Assembly (NCBI GenBank): GCA_016218465.1 | Contig: JACREA010000083.1 | Span: forward strand, 1 to 14,048 | Source: Nitrosomonadales bacterium | Lineage (GTDB): Bacteria > Pseudomonadota > Gammaproteobacteria > Burkholderiales > Gallionellaceae | Direction: 5' to 3' | DNA length: 14,048 bases | In this document: in pieces, positions 5,849 through 14,021 of the stretch | Position numbering within the stretch: the first letter of the stretch is position 1 | How the letters are laid out: every line of letters begins with the position of its first letter | The notes under the pieces: model-generated | The model's input: only the letters and a program-made list of their open reading frames with translations | What the model was told of the DNA's origin: nothing | The model's database searches: none | Program-made: the position numbers and the translations under genes

Positions 5849-7951
5849 TCATCGCAGATTTAATGTCTCGCTCATGATTTTAGGAGAAATGAAAACCAGC
5901 AATTCGCTCTTGTTTTCTATTCTGGCAGAGCTTCTGAACAGGTAACCCAATACTGGTATATCCCCGAGCAATGGCACTTTGTCCTCACCGGCGCTTTCTT
6001 GTTGGAGGTATACCCCGCCGATTACCACTGTACCGCCATTTTCCACCAACACCTGGGTTGAGACCTGGTTGGTGTCGATGCTGGGAACACCTGCGTACAA
6101 TGTGCCAACGGAGTCCTTGTTTACTTTTATATCCATGATGACATTGTTATCCGGGGTGATTTGCGGCTTGACCTTCAAACTCAAGGTGGCTTTTTTGAAT
6201 GCCACATTGGTTGCACCGCTGCTGCTGGCTTGCTGGTATGGCACTTCGGTGCCGGTTTCAATCGATGCTTCAGTCTTATCCGAGGTTACTACGCGCGGGC
6301 TTGAGATTACTTTTCCTTTGCTGTCGGTCTCCAAAGCGGTTAATTCGACAGACAACAATTTGCTCAACGATTTGTTGAATAGCAGCATGGAAAACGTACC
6401 GGCGGTGCCCGCCGATGGCAGGTTAACGTTAGGCGTGTTGGCGGGCATCACTGTGCCGGCCAACGGCGAAGTGCTGGTGCTGGATACCTGGTTGGCGCCT
6501 ATCTGACCGTTGAACGCAGTGCCATTTAACTTGAAGCTGTCGAGCGAGTTGTAGCCCAGCCTTACGCCGAGATTCTTGCCAAACTTGTCGGATGCCTCGA
6601 CCACGCGCGCCTCGATCATCACCTGGCGAACCGGCACGTCAATTTGCTTGATCAGTTTGCGGGCTTCTTCGAGCTGCGCGGGTGTGTCTTGAACAAACAC
6701 GGTGTTGGTGCGTTCATCCACTACCGCGCTGCCACGCTTGGAAAGAATGCGCTGATCCTTGTTGTTCAGGAGCGCAACCACCGCGCTGCCTTTTTGATAA
6801 CTTATCATGAAACTCTCGGTATGCATTTCTTCCAACTCCGCAATTTCCTGATGCGAGGTTAATTCGATTTTTTCCTTGGCCGCTATTTCATCGCGGGGGG
6901 CGACTTGAATCACGTTTCCATTTTTGCGCATATCCAGACCGCGGCTCTGCAAAATAATGTCGAAAGCCTGATCCCATGGCACATCTTTCAAACGCAAGGT
7001 AATATTTCCCCTCACCGAATCGCTGATTACAATGTTCGTTTCTGTGAAATCCGCAATAACATTCAATGCTTCACGAACATCAATCTGCTGGAAATTAAGC
7101 GTCAGTTTTTCGCCCGCATAACCGGCTTTTTTGGGTTTCCCCGATTCATCGGTTTTCACTATGACCGGCTTCACCTCAACAATGAATTTGTTGTCGGTTT
7201 GATATGCGGCGTGTTCCCACGACCCCTTTGGTTCGATCACCATACGCACGTTGTCGCCCTGCACAAAGGTGTCAATGCCCTGCACAGGGGTTGAAAAATC
7301 GACCACGTCCAGTTTGCGCTGCAAATTGCGAGGCAGGCCGGTTTTGAGGAAATCGACAATCACCGTAGTGCCCTGTTGCCGTATGTCAATTCCAACCCCG
7401 GAATCGGAGAGGTCAACCTGAATTCGACCCTCGCCATTTTTACCGCGGCGAAAATCAATATCGCGCAGCGAGTGTTTTTGCGCGTCCTTTTTGGCCTCTA
7501 CAAAACGCGAGATGGTGCTGGAGGCTGCCAAATCCGCTGGCTTTCCATGCAAAGTGATCAAAAGGCTATTGCCTTCAATTTTGGTGTCATAGGTCGTCAT
7601 CTGATTGAGGTTGACCACCATGCGTGTACGGTTGCCGGCCTGGACGATATTGGCGCTACGCAAGTTTCCCTCGGTGAAATCCTGAACTGATTTTCCCATG
7701 CCGTTTTCGGTATTGGGGAAATCAAACACAATACGAGGCGGTGTATTGATGGTAAATCCTACAGGAGATTTATCAAGTGGCTGAGCCAACTCAACCTTTA
7801 CAATTGCCGTTCCGCCGCCGGCACTGTTGACACTTAGCGCGGTGATGCTATTCAGCGCATCAGCCTGAACCTGCGGACTGAATATACCGAATATAATGAA
7901 TATGCCCAGCAATCGAGCCATGCCTTTGGTCATGTTATTAAGCTGTCTCAT
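5849..7951 (-). CDS. pilQ: Type IV pilus outer-membrane secretin
   Basis: This 700-residue precursor oligomerises into the outer-membrane channel through which the type IV pilus is extended and retracted. A signal peptide ends at VQA|D (about residue 30). Two AMIN domains, which bind peptidoglycan, follow at about 35-135 and 162-262. The N0 (STN) domain is at about 286-352 (LTLNFQQIDVREALNVIADF), N1 at about 378-440 (TNTVFVQDTPAQLEEARKLI), and the secretin barrel at about 445-692 with the classic VPLLGDIPVLGYLFR (659-673). A Ser/Thr/Pro/Gly-rich stretch (485-520) lies between N1 and the core. The start at ATG 7951 is well supported by GGGAG 7 bases upstream. The gap to pilP is 15 bases, making it the last of the five pil genes. 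No clear terminator follows, so read-through into the Ig-like gene is possible. Confidence 0.97.
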   Translation of the reverse strand: MRQLNNMTKGMARLLGIFIIFGIFSPQVQADALNSITALSVNSAGGGTAIVKVELAQPLDKSPVGFTINTPPRIVFDFPNTENGMGKSVQDFTEGNLRSANIVQAGNRTRMVVNLNQMTTYDTKIEGNSLLITLHGKPADLAASSTISRFVEAKKDAQKHSLRDIDFRRGKNGEGRIQVDLSDSGVGIDIRQQGTTVIVDFLKTGLPRNLQRKLDVVDFSTPVQGIDTFVQGDNVRMVIEPKGSWEHAAYQTDNKFIVEVKPVIVKTDESGKPKKAGYAGEKLTLNFQQIDVREALNVIADFTETNIVISDSVRGNITLRLKDVPWDQAFDIILQSRGLDMRKNGNVIQVAPRDEIAAKEKIELTSHQEIAELEEMHTESFMISYQKGSAVVALLNNKDQRILSKRGSAVVDERTNTVFVQDTPAQLEEARKLIKQIDVPVRQVMIEARVVEASDKFGKNLGVRLGYNSLDSFKLNGTAFNGQIGANQVSSTSTSPLAGTVMPANTPNVNLPSAGTAGTFSMLLFNKSLSKLLSVELTALETDSKGKVISSPRVVTSDKTEASIETGTEVPYQQASSSGATNVAFKKATLSLKVKPQITPDNNVIMDIKVNKDSVGTLYAGVPSIDTNQVSTQVLVENGGTVVIGGVYLQQESAGEDKVPLLGDIPVLGYLFRSSARIENKSELLVFISPKIMSETLNLR

Positions 7952-7966
7952 GGTTTTGCTCCCAAA

Positions 7967-8476
7967 TCATTCAAGTAATTGCAGGCTGCTCATCCGTTCA
8001 GTCCAGTCTCCGGCGCTATCTTGCACCATTTCTTTGATTATCAATCCCGTATCGTTCACTTCCTTAATCAAACCAAAGTTCAAGCCAATATGGTTGCCGG
8101 CTTTAACCCGATGCAGCTTGCCGTCGGGAGCACGAATTACCGCATAGCCAATTTTATTCTGAAAAAGAAACCCCACCATTTTGAGGCCTTCGAGCGGATA
8201 TTCTTCCAATGCCTCCTTGGGACGATCCCGATCCGGTTGATTCGTTCCTGCAAGATCGCTGGGGCGCGACTCCTGTTTACGCGGCTTGAACGGGTCGGGC
8301 AAATTTTTCTCGTTTGAGTAAATGAAAGGCTCGTAAGGCTTTACCTCCGGGGGAGGCTCAATTTTACCGCGCATATCCGCCCCGGCATTCTTGACGAAAT
8401 CATGCAAATCCTGGAATTCCTCGCCCCCACAACCAGTCAGCAGCACCGAAGCAAGCGCTAGATAAATCAGCTTCAT
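7967..8476 (-). CDS. pilP: Type IV pilus inner-membrane lipoprotein PilP
   Basis: This 169-residue protein has a short signal sequence ending in the lipobox LLTGC (Cys16), so it should be lipid-anchored and periplasmic. The central part (residues 36-85) is Pro/Lys/Arg-rich and probably extended; in homologues this region binds the PilN-PilO dimer. The C-terminal half (YPLEGLKMVGFLFQ onward, about 92-169) is the small beta-sandwich that contacts the N0 domain of PilQ, with family features GYAVIRAPDGKLHRVKAGN and IGLNFG. It therefore links the inner-membrane alignment complex to the secretin. The ATG shares one base with the pilO stop (TGATG). Its ribosome-binding site GGAGGGGG lies inside the Gly codons ending pilO. 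Confidence 0.96.
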   Translation of the reverse strand: MKLIYLALASVLLTGCGGEEFQDLHDFVKNAGADMRGKIEPPPEVKPYEPFIYSNEKNLPDPFKPRKQESRPSDLAGTNQPDRDRPKEALEEYPLEGLKMVGFLFQNKIGYAVIRAPDGKLHRVKAGNHIGLNFGLIKEVNDTGLIIKEMVQDSAGDWTERMSSLQLLE

Positions 8477-9195
8477 CAGCCCCCTCCCCCATGCCCGCCA
8501 GGCTTCGTTGGAGCTGTTGCTGGAGCAGCCGCCGGAGTGTCCTTCTTCTTTTGCGCGGCAGCTTCATCAGGATCAAGGTAACGGAAAGTTTTCGCTGTGG
8601 CATCCATAACCAGTACTACAGCTGGTTGGGCGCCAGCAGTAGTGGCTTGTGTACTACCTGAAACAATTATCGAAATATCATTAAGCGTGACAATGCGTGG
8701 CAACAACCCTATATCGCTGGCAAATTTACCGATGTCATCGTAATTGCCCGACACTTTAATGGTAATCGGTTGTTCTATAAACGCACCGCGCGAAACTGGA
8801 TCGCCTGGCTTAAACAATTCAAACTGCAGCCCGCGTCCCAAACCGGCTTGATTAATATCAGTCAACAACGCATCCATTTCAGATTTACTAGGTAGTTGTT
8901 TGAGCAAAGCGCCGAATGATTCCTGGGTTTCAGTGAGCTGTTTCTTGATCAGGTCCAGATTGATCGCCTGTTTCTTTTTAAACAGGAAAGTATCCTTTAA
9001 GGTAATTTCCTCTTGCTTGATTTTACTCAGCTCTTCCAACTGAGGCTCCCAGATAAACCACGCGCCTGCAGCAACCACTACAGCAAACATCGCCACGAAA
9101 GCCATGATTTTAGCCAGCCAAGGCCATGCACCGGGGGTTTTCGGATTTAAATTTTTTAGTTCTGTTAAATTCTTTTTGAGGGCGTCCAGGTTCAT
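8476..9195 (-). CDS. pilO: Type IV pilus alignment protein PilO
   Basis: This 239-residue bitopic inner-membrane protein has a cytoplasmic N-terminus (about 1-27), one membrane helix (IMAFVAMFAVVVAAGAWFIW, 30-49), a coiled-coil region (about 52-100) and a periplasmic ferredoxin-like domain (about 105-205). The motif GLGRGLQFELFKPG (118-131) and VSGNYDDIGKFASDI (148-162) are typical of PilO. It forms heterodimers with PilN. After the fold ends there is a low-complexity tail (KKKDTPAAAPATAPTKP) closing with GGHGGGG, whose DNA doubles as the pilP ribosome-binding site. ATG 9195 shares its A with the pilN TAA stop and is preceded by AAGGGGG. Confidence 0.96.
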   Translation of the reverse strand: MNLDALKKNLTELKNLNPKTPGAWPWLAKIMAFVAMFAVVVAAGAWFIWEPQLEELSKIKQEEITLKDTFLFKKKQAINLDLIKKQLTETQESFGALLKQLPSKSEMDALLTDINQAGLGRGLQFELFKPGDPVSRGAFIEQPITIKVSGNYDDIGKFASDIGLLPRIVTLNDISIIVSGSTQATTAGAQPAVVLVMDATAKTFRYLDPDEAAAQKKKDTPAAAPATAPTKPGGHGGGG

Positions 9196-9779
9196 TATGC
9201 CCCCTTACCCTTTGGTGCGGCCGGTTTGGCGGGTACCGCTTTAACCGACAAACTGAAGTTCAATGTAAACTCGCTAATTCGGTTATTACCCACTCTGGTG
9301 GAGCTCACTACCACCAATGTAGCTGATTCAAGCCAAGGCGAATCATCAATTGCGCGCATTAATGTGGAAACACGCGCATTTGACTGTGAATAACCAACCA
9401 GATTGATTTTTTTACCCGATTGTTTGAGCGACTTGAGGTACACACCTTCCGGCAGGATACGCAACATTTGATCCAAAAGATGCACCGCATCAGAACGGTC
9501 GCTTTGCAATTTTTCTACCGTGTCCTTACGTTCAAGCAATGCTTTCGTTTCTTCGCGCAGTTTTTTGATTTCTGCTATTTGTGCATCCAGTTTTGCAGTT
9601 TCATCTTTCAGGTAAGTATTGCGCCTTTCCTGGTAGGATATCTGTGTACCGATCGCAACCTGCACGAACCCCACCAGCATCGCGCCCAGCAGCACAGAAA
9701 TTACGCTGAATGCAATAAACTGAATTTGGCGGGCGCGCCGCTTTTCCGCGCGATGCGGCAATAAGTTTATGCGCATCAT
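9195..9779 (-). CDS. pilN: Type IV pilus alignment protein PilN
   Basis: This 194-residue inner-membrane protein carries the conserved N-terminal INLLPHR motif (residues 4-10), the peptide that docks into the cytoplasmic protein PilM. A membrane helix spans about 21-43 (FIAFSVISVLLGAMLVGFVQVAIG). It is followed by a charged coiled coil (about 47-95) and a periplasmic ferredoxin-like domain (about 98-180) with ILPEGVYLKSLKQSGKKINLVGYS. It pairs with PilO. Two in-frame starts exist, ATG 9779 (4-base overlap with the pilM stop, ATGA) and ATG 9776. Most homologues begin MxRINLLPHR or MIRINLLPHR, so either is acceptable. Confidence 0.96.
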   Translation of the reverse strand: MMRINLLPHRAEKRRARQIQFIAFSVISVLLGAMLVGFVQVAIGTQISYQERRNTYLKDETAKLDAQIAEIKKLREETKALLERKDTVEKLQSDRSDAVHLLDQMLRILPEGVYLKSLKQSGKKINLVGYSQSNARVSTLMRAIDDSPWLESATLVVVSSTRVGNNRISEFTLNFSLSVKAVPAKPAAPKGKGA

Positions 9780-10876
9780 GTTGGGTCAAACCTCCGCAGG
9801 GCAAGACCGCATGCAATTATCAAAGAGGGCGCGTCCGCTTGCAATTGCCGCGGTTTAATGCGGCTCGATAATGCCATCAAGGCAAACGGGTTGGCCACCA
9901 TGGTGCTAACCTGGGTTCGGGTTGCCACCGCATCATCCAGCCCTGGCAATGCCGCGCATCCACCCGCAAGCACAACGTAATCAACTTCGTGGTATTGCGT
10001 CGAGGTAAAGAAAAACTGTAAAGCACGGGCAATCTCCGTCACTACATTTTCACGGAAGGGTGACAACACATCGCTCTCGTAATTATCCGGCAGTCCCCCG
10101 CTGCGCTTGGCAGACTCAGCCTCTTCAGCAGACAAACCAAACGCACTTTGGATCTGCTCGGTCAACTGGTTACCGCCCACCTGCTGATCCCGCGAATATA
10201 CCGATTGCCCGTTGCGCAACACATTGACATTCATAACACTTGCGCCGATGTCGATCAGCGCAACACACTTGTCCACCGCACCTTCGGGCAGCTGATTGCG
10301 AATCTGCTCAAACGCTATTTCGGACGAGTAAGGTTCTACATCCACAACCACGGTTTTAAGCCCCGACAACTGAGCAGCCGCAACACGATCCTCGACGTTC
10401 GCTTTGCGGGAGGCCGCCAGCAGAACTTCCAACTCTTCGGGATTGTCAGGCGCAGGCCCGATCACCTGAAAGTCCAGGTTTACTTCTTCCAGAGCAAAAG
10501 GAATATATTGATTGGCTTCGGATTCGACTTGACTCTCAAGATCTTCTTCGCGCATGCCAGCGGGCAAAAGAATCTTTTTGGTAATTACTGCGGCTGCGGG
10601 CAAAGCCAGGCTTATATTCTTGATGCGCGTCCCCATTCGCTTCCAGGCACGTTGCATAGTTTCCGAAACAGCATCAAGATTATTGATGTTGCCGTCTGTA
10701 ATGGCATCTTTGGGGAGCAACTCGATTGCATAACGCTCGACTATGTAACTATCTTTTTTGGAAGACTGACTCAACTCGACCATCTTGACAGAAGACGAAC
10801 TGATATCCACACCTATCAGCGGTGGTGCCGAGGCACTCAAAAAATCTAGCGGAATATCAAAATTTACCTTAAGCAT
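9776..10876 (-). CDS. pilM: Type IV pilus assembly actin-like ATPase PilM
   Basis: This 366-residue cytoplasmic protein has the actin/FtsA fold. Phosphate-1 is LIGVDISSSSVKMVEL (20-35), phosphate-2 is LIDIGASVMNVNVL (207-220), and the adenosine motif is VVLAGGCAALPGLDDAV (301-317). The stretch ESEANQYIPFALEEVNLDF (118-136) and the QVGGNQLTEQIQ region (232-243) are characteristic of PilM. It binds ATP and the PilN N-terminus and forms the cytoplasmic ring of the pilus machine. It is the first gene of pilMNOPQ and is divergent from the PBP1A gene, 150 bases apart. ATG 10876 lacks a strong ribosome-binding site (CCGGCCT precedes it). A plausible sigma-70 promoter lies about 40 bases upstream. 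Confidence 0.97.
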   Translation of the reverse strand: MLKVNFDIPLDFLSASAPPLIGVDISSSSVKMVELSQSSKKDSYIVERYAIELLPKDAITDGNINNLDAVSETMQRAWKRMGTRIKNISLALPAAAVITKKILLPAGMREEDLESQVESEANQYIPFALEEVNLDFQVIGPAPDNPEELEVLLAASRKANVEDRVAAAQLSGLKTVVVDVEPYSSEIAFEQIRNQLPEGAVDKCVALIDIGASVMNVNVLRNGQSVYSRDQQVGGNQLTEQIQSAFGLSAEEAESAKRSGGLPDNYESDVLSPFRENVVTEIARALQFFFTSTQYHEVDYVVLAGGCAALPGLDDAVATRTQVSTMVANPFALMALSSRIKPRQLQADAPSLIIACGLALRRFDPT

Positions 10877-10913
10877 AGGCCGGTTAGAGCTTTATTTGTA
10901 CAAAGTGGTTTAA

Positions 10914-10942
10914 ATCCTAGCAATAACTATAAATCGTGTAAA
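10914..10942 (-). promoter_or_regulatory. Putative sigma-70 promoter of pilMNOPQ
   Basis: Read on the minus strand, TTTACA (10937-10942) is followed by exactly 17 bases and then TAGGAT (10914-10919). The -35 box differs from the consensus at one base and the -10 box at two. Transcription would start near 10907, about 30 bases ahead of the pilM ATG. It is the best-spaced pair found in the divergent region. It is a pattern match only. Confidence 0.45.
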
Positions 10943-10978
10943 GCTATTTTTGAGGGTTATTTTATTCAGTAGAGGCTA

Positions 10979-10984
10979 TATAAT
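10979..10984 (+). promoter_or_regulatory. Putative -10 box for the PBP1A gene
   Basis: A perfect TATAAT lies 42 bases ahead of the PBP1A ATG, in an AT-rich stretch. The hexamers at proper distance upstream are weak as -35 boxes (for example TTATTT at 10957-10962, 16-base spacing), so activator dependence or another start point is possible. Confidence 0.4.
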
Positions 10985-11026
10985 TTTACATACTAACAAT
11001 ATCATCAAATTTCCGGACAACTGCAA

Positions 11027-13351
11027 ATGCATTCCCGCCGCTGGCTTCTTCCCGTTCTTGCCGCATCAACTCTTTTTTTACTTCCGGCGATATTGCTTGG
11101 CCTAGCGGTTATTTTGGCTTACCCGGCATTGCCATCACTTGAGGTGCTTACCGACTATCGACCGAAAATACCTCTGCGTATTTACAGCGCGGAAGGTGAG
11201 CTGCTTGGTGAATTCGGGGAAGAACGCCGCGCGCTGATCACCATCTCTGAAGTTCCCGAGGTCATGAAACAAGCCATTCTAGCCGCAGAGGATGACCGAT
11301 TCTACGAGCATGGCGGCGTAGATTACAAGGGAGTAATACGTGCTGCCATTTCCAATTTTACCTCCGGTGATGTAAAGCAAGGGGCCAGCACTATTACCAT
11401 GCAGGTAGCACGTAATTTTTTCCTTACCAAGGAAAAAACCATAACGCGCAAGTTTAATGAGGTATTGCTAACCTTCAAAATCGAGCACAGCTTGAGCAAA
11501 GATGAAATTTTGCAGCTGTACATAAACCAGATTTACCTTGGTCAGCGTGCGTATGGATTTGCTGCAGCTTCGCAAATCTATTTCGGCAAACCGCTCGGCC
11601 AGGTAACCGTGGCAGAAGCAGCCATGCTTGCAGGATTACCCAAAGCACCCTCTCTTTATAACCCGGTAGTCAATCCACAACGTGCAAAACAGCGCCAGCT
11701 ATACGTTCTGCGCCGCATGCACGAACTTCATTTTGTCACTGACGAACAACTTCAGCTCGCGCAACAGCAGCCTATTGCGGCCAAGCGAGGTAATCAGGAA
11801 TTCGGAACAAAATCTGATTACCTGTTGGAAATGGTGCGTCAGGCTGTATATGAGAAATTCAAGGAAGATACTTACACGCAAGGCTTCAAGGTTTACACCA
11901 CCATCCGGCAACGGGATCAGCTCGTAGCGTATCAGGCGGTTCGCACCGGAGTACTTGATTACGACCGTCGTCATGGCTATCGCGGCCCGGAAGGTTTCAT
12001 CGCTATACCCAAGGACCAAACCAGTGCCGAGTACAGCGCCGAGCAGCTGGAGGAAGCGCTTCTGGATATTCCTGACAGCGATGATTTGATTCCTGCTGTA
12101 GTTCTGGAAGCAACGCCCAAGCTGATCAGGGCATACTGCAAGGGCGGAGAAATTGCAGAAATCAGCGGCGACGCCTTGCTTTTCGTGCAACCGGCCTTAA
12201 CAAAAAAGGCAGCACTGAACCAGCGTATTAATGCCGGCTCACTTATACGGTTGCAAAAAGATAACAAGGGGATTTGGCAGATAAGCCAGCTTCCGGAAGT
12301 CGAGGCTGCCTTTGTTTCCGGCAATCCGCGCGAAGGCGCCGTCTATGCGCTGATTGGCGGCTTCGATTTCAATCGAAGCCAGTTTAACCATATCACGCAG
12401 GCGTGGCGCCAGCCGGGGTCGAGCTTTAAGCCTTTTGTGTATTCTGCAGCACTGGAAAAGGGCTTCACACCAGCCACTGTGATCAATGATGCGCCCTTGA
12501 TCTTTGATGCCGAACAAACAGGTAACGAGCCTTGGCAACCTAAAAATTATGATGAAAAATTTGAAGGCCCGATGCGTATGCGCCAGGCATTGCTCAAATC
12601 GAAGAATCTGGTTTCGATACGCATCCTGCAATCTATCACACCCCAATATGCGCATGACTACACCGCCAAGTTCGGCTTTGACGCAACCAAATATCCAGCC
12701 TATCTGACCATGGCTCTGGGCGCCGGGTCTGTGACACCCATGCAAATGTTGACTGCTTATTCCGTATTTGCAAACGGGGGCTTTCTCGTCCCCCCCTATT
12801 TCATCCAGCGCATTGAGGATGCGGGCGGCAATGTGCTTAGCAAAACTACTCCGGTTGCAGCAGGTGAAGGTGCGCAGCAGGTTATCGATGTGCGCAATGC
12901 CTTTACCATGGTCACCATGCTTCAGGATGTAGTCAAGCATGGAACAGCCGTTCGTGCCATGCAGCTTGGCCGGCAGGATCTGGCCGGCAAAACCGGAACC
13001 ACCAACGACTCTGTAGATGCATGGTTTTGCGGTTTCCATCCGACCATAACCGGCATATCATGGATCGGTTACGATCAGCCTCGCAGCTTGGGCGACAAGG
13101 AAACGGGGGGAGGTGCTGCCTTGCCGATCTGGATGAGCTATATGGATAAGATACTCAAGGATGTACCGCAAGCGGTCTACACCATGCCGGAAAACATGGT
13201 TGCCGTACGCATCAACGAGGATGGTTATCGCGATGAGGACAGTTCGCGGATCGAATATTTCTATCAGGAGAATGTACCAGCAGAGCAAGCCATGCCCGCA
13301 CCCGGAGAAGAAACCAAACCTGCGGACACCATCAAGGACCAACTGCTCTGA
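11027..13351 (+). CDS. mrcA: Penicillin-binding protein 1A (bifunctional transglycosylase/transpeptidase)
   Basis: This 774-residue class A PBP (also called ponA) polymerises and cross-links peptidoglycan in the periplasm. One N-terminal membrane anchor spans about 7-32. The GT51 domain (about 50-225) has motif 1 AAEDDRFYEHGGVD with catalytic Glu88, motif 2 QGASTITMQVARNFFL (118-133), and motif 3 RKFNEVLLTFKIEHSLSKDEILQLYINQIYLG, in several pieces at 141-172. An OB-like linker region lies at about 315-425. The transpeptidase domain has SSFK with nucleophile Ser465, SKN (525-527) and KTGT (655-658), so both activities should be intact. The C-terminal tail is acidic and Pro-rich. A weak GGA lies 9 bases before the ATG. 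The gene is divergent from pilM and is followed after 8 bases by the nucleotidyltransferase-like gene. Confidence 0.97.
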   Translation: MHSRRWLLPVLAASTLFLLPAILLGLAVILAYPALPSLEVLTDYRPKIPLRIYSAEGELLGEFGEERRALITISEVPEVMKQAILAAEDDRFYEHGGVDYKGVIRAAISNFTSGDVKQGASTITMQVARNFFLTKEKTITRKFNEVLLTFKIEHSLSKDEILQLYINQIYLGQRAYGFAAASQIYFGKPLGQVTVAEAAMLAGLPKAPSLYNPVVNPQRAKQRQLYVLRRMHELHFVTDEQLQLAQQQPIAAKRGNQEFGTKSDYLLEMVRQAVYEKFKEDTYTQGFKVYTTIRQRDQLVAYQAVRTGVLDYDRRHGYRGPEGFIAIPKDQTSAEYSAEQLEEALLDIPDSDDLIPAVVLEATPKLIRAYCKGGEIAEISGDALLFVQPALTKKAALNQRINAGSLIRLQKDNKGIWQISQLPEVEAAFVSGNPREGAVYALIGGFDFNRSQFNHITQAWRQPGSSFKPFVYSAALEKGFTPATVINDAPLIFDAEQTGNEPWQPKNYDEKFEGPMRMRQALLKSKNLVSIRILQSITPQYAHDYTAKFGFDATKYPAYLTMALGAGSVTPMQMLTAYSVFANGGFLVPPYFIQRIEDAGGNVLSKTTPVAAGEGAQQVIDVRNAFTMVTMLQDVVKHGTAVRAMQLGRQDLAGKTGTTNDSVDAWFCGFHPTITGISWIGYDQPRSLGDKETGGGAALPIWMSYMDKILKDVPQAVYTMPENMVAVRINEDGYRDEDSSRIEYFYQENVPAEQAMPAPGEETKPADTIKDQLL

Positions 13352-13359
13352 TCGCACAT

Positions 13360-13956
13360 ATGGCAAAAGAACGCGTACAGCAAAAGCGTGACCTGATGCG
13401 AGAACAACTGGCTCATCAGGCCGCCAAGCTAATGGCCGAGGACGGCATTACCGATCATGCCTTCGCCAAGCGCAAGGCCGCACGGCAACTGGGTGCGGCG
13501 GACACTCAGCATCTGCCCAGCAACCAGGAAGTTGATGAGGCGCTGCACAGCTATCGTGCGCTCTACCAGCACGACAGCCACCCCGGCATCCTGAGGCAGC
13601 TGCGCGAAGAAGCGCTTTCATCAATGCGGCTGCTGGCGGAGTTTCATCCCTATCTGACCGGTTCGGTGTTGAGCGGCACAGCTGGCGAACAGTCGGACAT
13701 CAATTTGATTCTGTTCAGCGATGACGCAAAAGCCGTGTTGTTGTTCTTGCTCAAGCACAAGATCGACTTCGAGGATGGAGAATGGAAAGTACAGATCGGT
13801 GGACACCAGGAGACCGTACCAAGCTATACGCTTACCGGCGAGTCCGGCATGCAAATACATATCGTCGTGCTGCCCGAAAACGCCCGTCATAGCGGCAGTC
13901 GCCACCCGGTGACTCATGCGGATATTACGGCAGTAGAAAAGATGATAGAGGACTGA
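13360..13956 (+). CDS. Nucleotidyltransferase-fold protein, apparently lacking part of its active site
   Basis: This 198-residue soluble protein has no signal or membrane segment. The N-terminal part (1-90) is helical and charged, with DGITDHAFAKRKAARQLG and a heptad-like stretch. The core at about 98-172 resembles the minimal nucleotidyltransferase fold. LTGSVLSGTAGEQSDINLILF (99-119) fits the G-S...D-h-[D/E]-h pattern, but the second acid is Asn115 (Asp113-Ile-Asn115). Where a third acid would sit in the next strand (MQIHIVVL, 164-171) there is Gln/His rather than Asp. It may therefore bind nucleotide without transfer, or use altered chemistry. Related betaproteobacterial proteins are, as far as I recall, sometimes labelled UDP-N-acetylmuramate-alanine ligase; nothing here supports that. 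The 8-base gap after the PBP1A stop implies cotranscription. No ribosome-binding site precedes ATG 13360. Confidence 0.75.
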   Translation: MAKERVQQKRDLMREQLAHQAAKLMAEDGITDHAFAKRKAARQLGAADTQHLPSNQEVDEALHSYRALYQHDSHPGILRQLREEALSSMRLLAEFHPYLTGSVLSGTAGEQSDINLILFSDDAKAVLLFLLKHKIDFEDGEWKVQIGGHQETVPSYTLTGESGMQIHIVVLPENARHSGSRHPVTHADITAVEKMIED

Positions 13957-14021
13957 GGGCTAAGTGCCGAGGAAAAACCCATACACCAGAGGCCACTCAG
14001 TCCTCGCACTTCAGCCCTTAG
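13948..14021. repeat. Nested inverted repeats downstream of the nucleotidyltransferase-like gene
   Basis: Two alternative stems share the same sequence. Bases 13948-13957 (gaggactgag) are the exact reverse complement of 13996-14005 (ctcagtcctc). The adjacent segment 13956-13972 (agggctaagtgccgagg and following a) pairs imperfectly with 14001-14018 (tcctcgcacttcagccct) with one bulge on each side. The first stem includes the stop codon of the upstream gene. It may end the PBP1A transcript and possibly that of a gene entering from the right. There is no T-run, so a classical intrinsic terminator is not shown. Confidence 0.5.

Noticed and set aside
10148..10849. A 233-codon plus-strand open frame antisense to pilM
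   Set aside because: It is a composition-driven shadow; pilM on the minus strand shows all actin-like motifs and operon coupling.
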